A program made the translations under genes and the position numbers. Of a DNA stretch of 52,176 bases, positions 45,691 to 52,176 are shown in pieces. Source of the stretch: Saccoglossus kowalevskii. Taxonomy: Eukaryota > Hemichordata > Enteropneusta > Harrimaniidae. The notes beneath the pieces are model-generated. The model searched no databases. It worked only from the letters and a program-made list of their open reading frames with translations, and was not told the origin of the DNA. Location: contig NW_003122410.1 of assembly GCF_000003605.2 (NCBI RefSeq), positions 572,885-625,060 on the forward strand, given 5' to 3'. Every line of letters starts with the position of its first letter. The stretch's first letter is position 1.

Positions 45691-47756
45691 ATGACACTAG
45701 TGATGCTAATTATAACATCACTGTTGCTGACTATGATATCAGTGATGCTAATTATAACATCACTGTTGCTGACTATGACATCAGTGATGCTGATTATGAC
45801 ATTGTTGCTGACTATGACATCAGTGATGCTAATTATAACATCACTGTTGCTGACTATGACATCAGTGATGCTAATTATAACATTGTTGCTGACTATGACA
45901 TCAGTGATGCTAATTATAACATTACTGTTGCTGACTATGACATCAATGCTGCTGACTATGACATCAGTGATGCTGATTTTGTCTTCAATGTTGCTGACTA
46001 TGACATCAGTGATGCTGATTATGTCTTCAATGTTGTTGATTGTGGCATCCATGTTTCTGACTATGACATCACTTGCTGACTATGACATCAGTGATGCTGA
46101 TTATGACATCACTGTTTCTGACTATGACGTCAGTGATGCTGATTATGACATCACTGTTGCTGACTATGACATCAGTGATGCTAATCATAACATCAATGTT
46201 GCTGACTATGACATCAGTGATGCTAATTATGACATCACTGTTGCTGACTATGACAGTGATGCTGATTATAACATTGTTGCTGACTATGACATCAGTGATG
46301 CTAATTATAACATCACTGTTGCTGACTATGACATCAGTGATGCTAATCATAACATCACTGTTGCTAACTATGACATCAGTGATGCTGATCATGACATTGT
46401 TGCTGATTGTGACATCATTGATGCTGATTATGACATCACTTGCTGACTGACATCAGTGATGCTTATTATGGCATCAATGTTGCTGACTATGACATCAGTA
46501 ATGCTGATTGTGACATCAGTGATGCTGACTATGACATCAGTGATGCTGATTATGTCATCAATGTTGCTGACTATGACATCAGTAATGCTGATTATGACAT
46601 CACTGTTTCTGACTATGACATCAGTAATGCCGATTATGACATCAATGTTTCTGACTATGACATCAGTTATGCTGATCATGACATTGTTGCTGATTGTGCC
46701 ATCAGTGATGCTGATTATGACATCACTTGCTGACTGACATCAGTGATGCTTATTATGGCATCAATGTTGCTGACTATGACATCAGTAATGCTGATTGTGA
46801 CATCAGTGATGCTGACTATGACATCGGTAATGCTGACTATGACATCAGTAATGCCGATTATGACATCAATGTTTCTGACTATGACATCAATGCTGCTGAC
46901 TATGACATCAGTGATGCTGATTATGTCTTCAATGTTGCTGATTGTGGCATCCATGTTTCTGACTATGACATCACTGTTGCTGACTATGACATCAGTGATG
47001 CTGTTGACATCAGTGATGCTGATATGGCATCAATGTTGGTGTTTATGACATCAGTGATGCTGATTATGGCATCAATGTTTCTGAATATGACATCAGTGAT
47101 GCTGATTATGGCATCAGTGTTGGTGACTATGGCACGAGTGATGCTGACCATGACATCAGTGATGCTGATGACATCAGTGATGCTGATTATGGATCAATGT
47201 TTCTGAATATGACATCAGTGATGCTGATTATGGCATCAATGTTTCTGACTATGACATCAATGCTGCTGACTATGACATCAGTGATGCTGATTATGTCTTC
47301 AATGTTGCTGACTATTACATCAGTGATGCTGATTATGTCTTCAATGTTGCTGATTGTGGCATCCATGTTTCTGACTATGACATCACTGTTGCTGACTATG
47401 ACATCAGTGATGCTGTTGACATCAGTGATGCTGATATGGCATCAATGTTGGTGTTTATGACATCAGTGATGCTGATTATGGCATCAATGTTTCTGAATAT
47501 GACATCAGTGATGCTGATTATGGCATCAGTGTTGGTGACTATGGCACGAGTGGTGCTGACCATGACATCAGTGATGCTGATGACATCAGTGATGCTGATT
47601 ATGGATCAATGTTTCTGAATATGACATCAGTGATGCTGATTATGGCATCAGTGTTGGTGACTATGGCTCGAGTGGTGCTGACCATGACATCAGTGATGCT
47701 GATTATGGATCAATGTTTCTGAATATGACATCAGTGATGCTAATTATAATATTGTT
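45691..47756. repeat. 21-bp minisatellite, block 2 with internal large-scale duplications
   Basis: About 2 kb of the same 21-bp monomer family. A 287-bp block recurs (starts near 46440 and 46727, each beginning CTTGCTGACTGACATCAGTG). A ~412-bp block recurs (GATATGGCATCAATGTTGGT at 47021 and 47433). No coding function is supported. Confidence 0.95.
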
Positions 47757-48203
47757 GGTGATTTATGTTTGTGGGTGTTACTGGTTAATTTTATACTCCA
47801 GCTTCCAGTTTGTGTGTCTGTTTGTAGGTATATGTATATGCATTTCAGCTTTACAACAGTTATCCCAAAGCTAATCATTGTGTTCAATGAAACTTAGATG
47901 GCCAAGGACAATGTACAAACCTGATTACTTCTGGTTGAATTTGATGCATATTGATTTCCTAATTTGCATAGTAATTAGCAAATTAGAAGATATATGTTCT
48001 GGGATAAGCCATATACATGTTTAGTGTAGGGTTGAATTTTGTGCTTACTAATTAGCTAATTTACATCAATTTTTCAATTTTAGGTGTTCCGCATATATGT
48101 TGTGCACCACTTTTGGATACTCCATTGATTTGATTACTTGAGGTTTGAATTATCTACTTTGTATACTAGTAAATGGATCATGTAGCCTCATTATTATGCA
48201 TAA
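47757..48203. repeat. Segmental duplicate, copy 2
   Basis: Second copy of 45253-45690, offset about 2.5 kb, with scattered substitutions and small indels (for example TGTATACTAGTAAATGG against TGTATAAATGG). Confidence 0.96.
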
Positions 48204-50115
48204 TTGTAATACCTCAAGCGTTGTTGCAGATAAGTGTAATTAGTGCTATAATGGAGGCATCAAACGAGATATAACTAATATATGTCATATAACATAATTA
48301 ATATGCATAACTGTAATATATTACTCACTGCCGAAAATAAGGAGGACATGTAACCTGTGCTGTTATGAAGGCATTGGACAGGAGACATGACTAACATATC
48401 AGATGACAATATATAGTCATGTGACCTCATTAAAATGCATGAGTGTAATATCTCGGGTACTGTTGCAGCAAATGGTATGCAACCATTGTTATAACGAAGT
48501 CATCAGATAACTGTTTATGGTCATGTGACCTCAAGTAATGTTGCAGATTGGGACATATAATTGTATTGTCTGGTATCAGGATGAACTACACTGGATTGGG
48601 GTGTATATGAATTTACTTTTGGCCACAACAAGAATCTTAGACAGTCTGTATGGTGTTCTGAAACCCTGATATGGAACATACATTCGATGTCTGCTGCAGG
48701 CTCCCATCGGAGTCTCACCAATACTTTCACAATTTTTTTTGGTGGCTACGCACCACTCTGGGAAGTCTAAGTTTATTGCATTTCGGATTAGTTTCTTTAG
48801 CTGTTGATTCTCTTCCAAAACAGTTATTGATTTTCTATTGACTGTTCCCAAGATTCTCATTATTGCAGGCACAAGAGACAGGTAGAATGCACATCGGATC
48901 TGATCCTGGTGTCTATGCTCACCTTTTCCCAGTCACAAAGGCATCATATAAGGTGAGACCAATGTATATGCTTATGAAAAAGAATCATAGCTTGAAACGT
49001 CTAGCTTTTTTGAATTGTTTTGGGAAAATGATTACGTAATATCGTCTTCTATATATCAGACTCGTTGAAGATGATTACACCTTTGTGCATAAGACCATGT
49101 ATCAAATTAAAAGATTTCCCAGCAGCAGCTGGGTCTGCAAGATTCGTTTCCTACGCACCTCAGTGTATCCAGACAGTCAACATCTACTGAAATGTATGCT
49201 GCATTAGTGTTCACAAATGTCTGAAAAGCCGCGATAATTCATCTTCAAGGAGAGAGCCATTGAGGCATCTACGTTACAAACTCATATTTTTGCTGTCGTT
49301 GTTAATCAATGTTGCAGAGTTTCCTGTTCAACATTGGAGACCTTTCCCAGAGATAAATGCTCATTCATGCTCCGACAATTGTTACATTCTTGAAGTAACT
49401 GAGATAAACCCGTCCCCTAAAATTACATCAATCAACCACAATGCAATGACCTATTCATAACATTGAATAAATCATACATACTTCTGTTGATATAATTAAT
49501 AACACGAAGATGTCATCTTCAAGTTATTATTGACTTATTGATATATAATATTATAATGATTACTCAAGACCCATTTGACCATTCAAACATTTGGATTTCA
49601 ATTAATTAAACCCATGATAACAATTGTTGTTATAATGAGATAACCCAGGGTTATGACTGACTATACTTGCCTTGACACAGTTTTAATGAGTATGCATATC
49701 AAGGTGATGTCATTCTTGCAACTGTCTATGGTCATAAAAATTAACCATGACACTTAATACATAGATACCCGTATTATTGGCTCCAACCTGCATTTCTCTA
49801 AATAAGATGTCTCGTAGTATTTTGTAAGGGTTAAAAATTATTAAAGACTGTGACAAGCCGCACGATTTGTGTCTCAGAATAAACCTCATTTTTTCTAAAT
49901 TTAGATGAATATAATAACAAGTATTCTGCGGGAATTAATGAACAAAAAGATTGACAGTAGTCTTTAATGTTCATTTTCAGGAAGCGAGGACGATTCTGTA
50001 TGGGCGGCTTTTGTCTACTAAATATAATTAATATGTTCTTGGTTTATATAAACAGCATTGATGGTAGTTTGCAGCAATTATGTTATCTAATCAACCAATT
50101 ATTATTTTGTTCGTG
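48204..50115. other. Spacer with degenerate repeats
   Basis: At about 48180-48560, related words recur (ATTATGCATAATTGTAAT, TAATATGCATAACTGTAATA, AAAATGCATGAGTGTAATAT; CTGTTGCAGCAAATGG), forming a decayed tandem family with a ~100-200 bp spacing. A 98-codon minus-strand frame at 48576-48872 matches nothing I recognise and may be chance or transposon debris. A TTTAAT (ATTAAA on the minus strand) near 49963 could be a variant poly(A) signal for the hydroxylase gene. Confidence 0.45.
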
Positions 50116-50266
50116 TCAATTTTTCTTGGTATCTGGAATCTTCTCTGAGATGGGAGTCAAGTTGAAGTATATTTTATGTCGTCGGGACTCCTTACTTCCT
50201 TGGTATAATGAATCAGTTCCGTGCAGGTAGTCAAGGATGCCAAGTGCACCAAAATTACAGTAATTC
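50116..50266 (-). CDS. FAXDC2: FAXDC2-like fatty acid hydroxylase, last coding exon
   Basis: On the minus strand the acceptor TCTTCCATAG|G precedes a base that completes Arg, then NYCNFGALGILDYLHGTDSL YQ and a 27-residue tail ending in TGA at 50118-50116. This matches the end of FAXDC2/C4-sterol-oxidase-type proteins (FNQCYGVLGVLDxLHGTD). Phase 2 from the previous exon fits exactly. The exon is short and was found by looking for the missing end of the hydroxylase. Confidence 0.85.
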
Positions 50267-51236
50267 CTATGGAAGAAACAAACAAACAAACAAACATACA
50301 GATCTTATTTTCAGATCGTAGCTCTTCCATTGGAGTGCATTGAAGCCAACTAGCATTGATTCAAAAAAACAATCAATTACTGGCAAGGGGTAATGCACTC
50401 GATTTGCTAATTCCAGGAGGAACATGATACAATTAAAATGCAATAGACGATTCAAACTTCCATGGTATTCTTATCTGTGTTACAAATTTTCATTTAGGAT
50501 AGAAGTTATTCATAAACAAAATGACATTCACAGAAAACTTAGATATAAATGATAATAATAAGCGAATCTCAAAATGAACATAGTTTAAGCTCTTGAAAAC
50601 AGAATACTGATAAATTTGATCAGATTGAAGGATTTGTAAACCAGAGGATTTGTGCATCGATACTACAAAAAGGCTTTTATCTAGTTTGACAGAAATTGTG
50701 TATTGTATTGTATTGCTCTTGCAGAAGATTTTTACGAGCAAATTTGATGGGAAGCGAGAGAAATACATGCCGACATACAGGAAATGATTATAAAACAATC
50801 AGAAAAATGACATGCGACACAGAAAAGAAAATTTAAAATGGCACAGTGCAATAGATTCATGCCGTTCAACATTTTGAGAATACAGTTGGTACATAGCGGA
50901 TGAGATCACAAACAAAAAAATGTTCCGATAATTTGACAATTTATTAAGTTTTATATTTTTCATCACATGTCACCCGGGTCAGATTGATTTATTTAAGTCA
51001 TCTACAGCCACCTCCACATACAAACTCCTAAATTGTTTTCTTAGTTTGTTCAACAACAAAAAACATAAAATTTTGAAATAATGTCAGTTTGGTTCAAAAA
51101 TAACGATATTTTAGAAAAAACAAATATTGGACCAAAATGTTGGCGGGAAAAGAATGATGTACCAATTTGAAAGATTAATTGCATTTATTTTCAATACTTG
51201 ACTCTCGCGCGACCTGAATCATTATGTCATACTTAC
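50267..51236 (-). other. FAXDC2-like intron
   Basis: A 970-bp intron, AT-rich, with CAAA repeats near 50276-50296 at its 3' end next to the acceptor. Nothing else is recognised. Confidence 0.75.
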
Positions 51237-51509
51237 CTTGCGTGATGGAAGTCGTGGAATTGTGGAGACCTGCTAAATGGGAAGTGATATCCCGAATGGT
51301 CGTTCACAGTCCAAGACATGAAACAAACAACCCAGATCCATACAGATAATAGATGGGAACCGGCAACAAATGAACCGGCAAACACCGATATTGTGTTACT
51401 CAGCATGTGTTCTATGGGATGGGCATACACCGCCACTAAAGCGAAAGGTGCTGTCCATTCATGATGCTTCTTATGGACTCTTTTATACAAGTACGGATGA
51501 TGTAGTAAC
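51237..51509 (-). CDS. FAXDC2: FAXDC2-like fatty acid hydroxylase, penultimate coding exon
   Basis: The acceptor TTATTTCTAG|G and donor GCAAG|GTAAGT (minus strand) bound a 273-nt exon. It holds the histidine boxes of the membrane-bound di-iron fatty acid hydroxylase family: LLHHPYLYKRVHKKHHEW (end of box 1 and HxxHH box 2), YAHPIEHMLSN, NDHSGYHFPF and HDFHH (box 3). Hydrophobic stretches between boxes fit an ER membrane protein. These enzymes act on lipids or sterols; HPIEH plus SRSPQFHDFHH is closer to FAXDC2 than to MSMO1. The first histidine of box 1 must be in an upstream exon beyond 51509, not found. The gene converges on teneurin. Confidence 0.88.
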
Positions 51510-51861
51510 CTAGAAATAACCACTCAGTATTTAAATTCTCTTATATCATGGAGAACAAATTAGGAATTCTTCAAATATTGTATAAGGTTCATTGAATTTC
51601 TTATAGTTCTTATCAATTTCTCACAATTTTTATTATGAATTTGTATATGATTCGTATACGTTTCATTTAAGATTCTAACTAATGTTTATAATAATGCATG
51701 TACTTTTAATATTCTTATAAACACGTTCAGGCAACGAGAACTGATAGATAGGCAAGAATGGGACAGTGAAGTACACTCTAATGACGAACTACGTAGGTAT
51801 TGTTTCACACTTATGTTGTTTGTAATCACAGATGTTATATGAATTGTCTCTTATTCATAGA
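51510..51861. other. Spacer between hydroxylase exon and LINE fragment
   Basis: AT-rich. At 51729-51797 on the + strand an open stretch reads RQRELIDRQEWDSEVHSNDE, bounded by TTCAG and GTAGGTAT. It is in a different frame from the RT and unassigned; it may be LINE debris or an unrelated small exon. Confidence 0.4.
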
Positions 51862-52176
51862 AAATCTCCCGGTGAAAATAGCATAACAAATGAAATGATT
51901 AAAACTGGTAGAAATGTCCTGATAAAGCCTCTACAAAAACTGTTTAACCATATCCTCAACAGTGGTCACTTTCCTAGTGCCTGGAATATGGGTATTATCA
52001 CGCCAATCTTTAAAAAGGGGGAGGAAGCTGACCCAGGAAATTATCGAGGAATTACTCTTCTAAATAGTCTGAGTAAACTCTTCACCTCTGTACTAAAAGA
52101 AAGACTTACTAAACATATCAATGAAAATAACATTATAATGAAAGAACAGATTGGCTCCATGCCAAAATTCAGAACA
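51862..52176 (+). pseudogene. LINE-type reverse transcriptase fragment
   Basis: An open frame from 51862 to the window end encodes the start of a non-LTR retrotransposon RT domain: KSPGENSITNEMIK, then FPSAWNMGIITPIFKKGEE and DPGNYRGITLLNSLSKLFTS, then RLTKHINENNIIMKEQIGSM. The RT finger and palm start are clear; the catalytic YxDD lies beyond the window. A stop at 51823 in this frame and no endonuclease upstream suggest 5' truncation. It lies opposite in strand to, and within, the hydroxylase gene, probably in an intron. Confidence 0.88.

Noticed and set aside
44605-47206. Long DYDISDA / MTSVMLI / SITDVIV repeat proteins on both strands
   Set aside because: All are products of the 21-bp minisatellite. 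Several frames are open at once on both strands, and small deletions shift frame between units.

Overview
The window is eukaryotic, AT-rich, intron-rich and full of repeats. It comes from an invertebrate animal genome. The main gene is a teneurin (Ten-m/Odz family), which is metazoan. Dispersed repeats starting with a TTTTAGCTC-like edge and a GTCCGTCGTC run are common in marine invertebrates, so a marine deuterostome such as a hemichordate is plausible. The species cannot be fixed from sequence alone. Nothing bacterial or plasmid-like is present.

Layout: (1) 1-1330 is a 101-bp higher-order minisatellite built from five 20-bp monomers. (2) 1331-15509 is long non-coding sequence, probably 5' flank or first introns of the teneurin gene. 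It holds a 35-bp tandem array, a possible signal-peptide-like mini-exon at 8421, a small MITE, and a 1.75-kb foldback element whose inverted ends contain 20-bp tandem repeats and which carries an assembly gap. (3) 15510-40988, + strand, holds 22 exons of teneurin. I derived them by reading splice sites and phases; joined, they give one uninterrupted 2468-residue reading frame. It covers the whole extracellular part: juxtamembrane region with a tetra-arginine site, eight EGF repeats (EGF2 and EGF5 with the typical missing cysteine), Cys-rich region, transthyretin-like/FN-plug region, NHL propeller, YD/Rhs shell, Rhs core and the C-terminal toxin-like/TCAP region. The cytoplasmic domain and transmembrane helix were not found and lie 5' of the exons seen. 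(4) 40989-44669 is 3' UTR plus flank. (5) 44670-48203 is a 21-bp minisatellite in two blocks, each followed by the same ~440-bp unique segment. (6) 50116-51509, - strand, holds the last two coding exons of a FAXDC2-like fatty acid hydroxylase/sterol desaturase-family gene, convergent with teneurin. (7) 51862-52176, + strand, is a piece of a LINE-type reverse transcriptase cut by the window end and sitting inside the hydroxylase gene.

The most interesting observations are: a phase-neutral 6-nt candidate microexon (30985-30990) in the intron at the teneurin site where vertebrates splice a short propeller insert; an intron filled almost end to end by a 24-bp repeat carrying an AP-1-like TGACTCA in most units; a 35-bp array repeating an everted nuclear-receptor half-site pair; an RVRR furin-like site and non-amidated acidic tail at the teneurin C-terminus; and a nested duplication history in two minisatellites. 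I did not find evidence of a wholly new biological system. These are the best leads.
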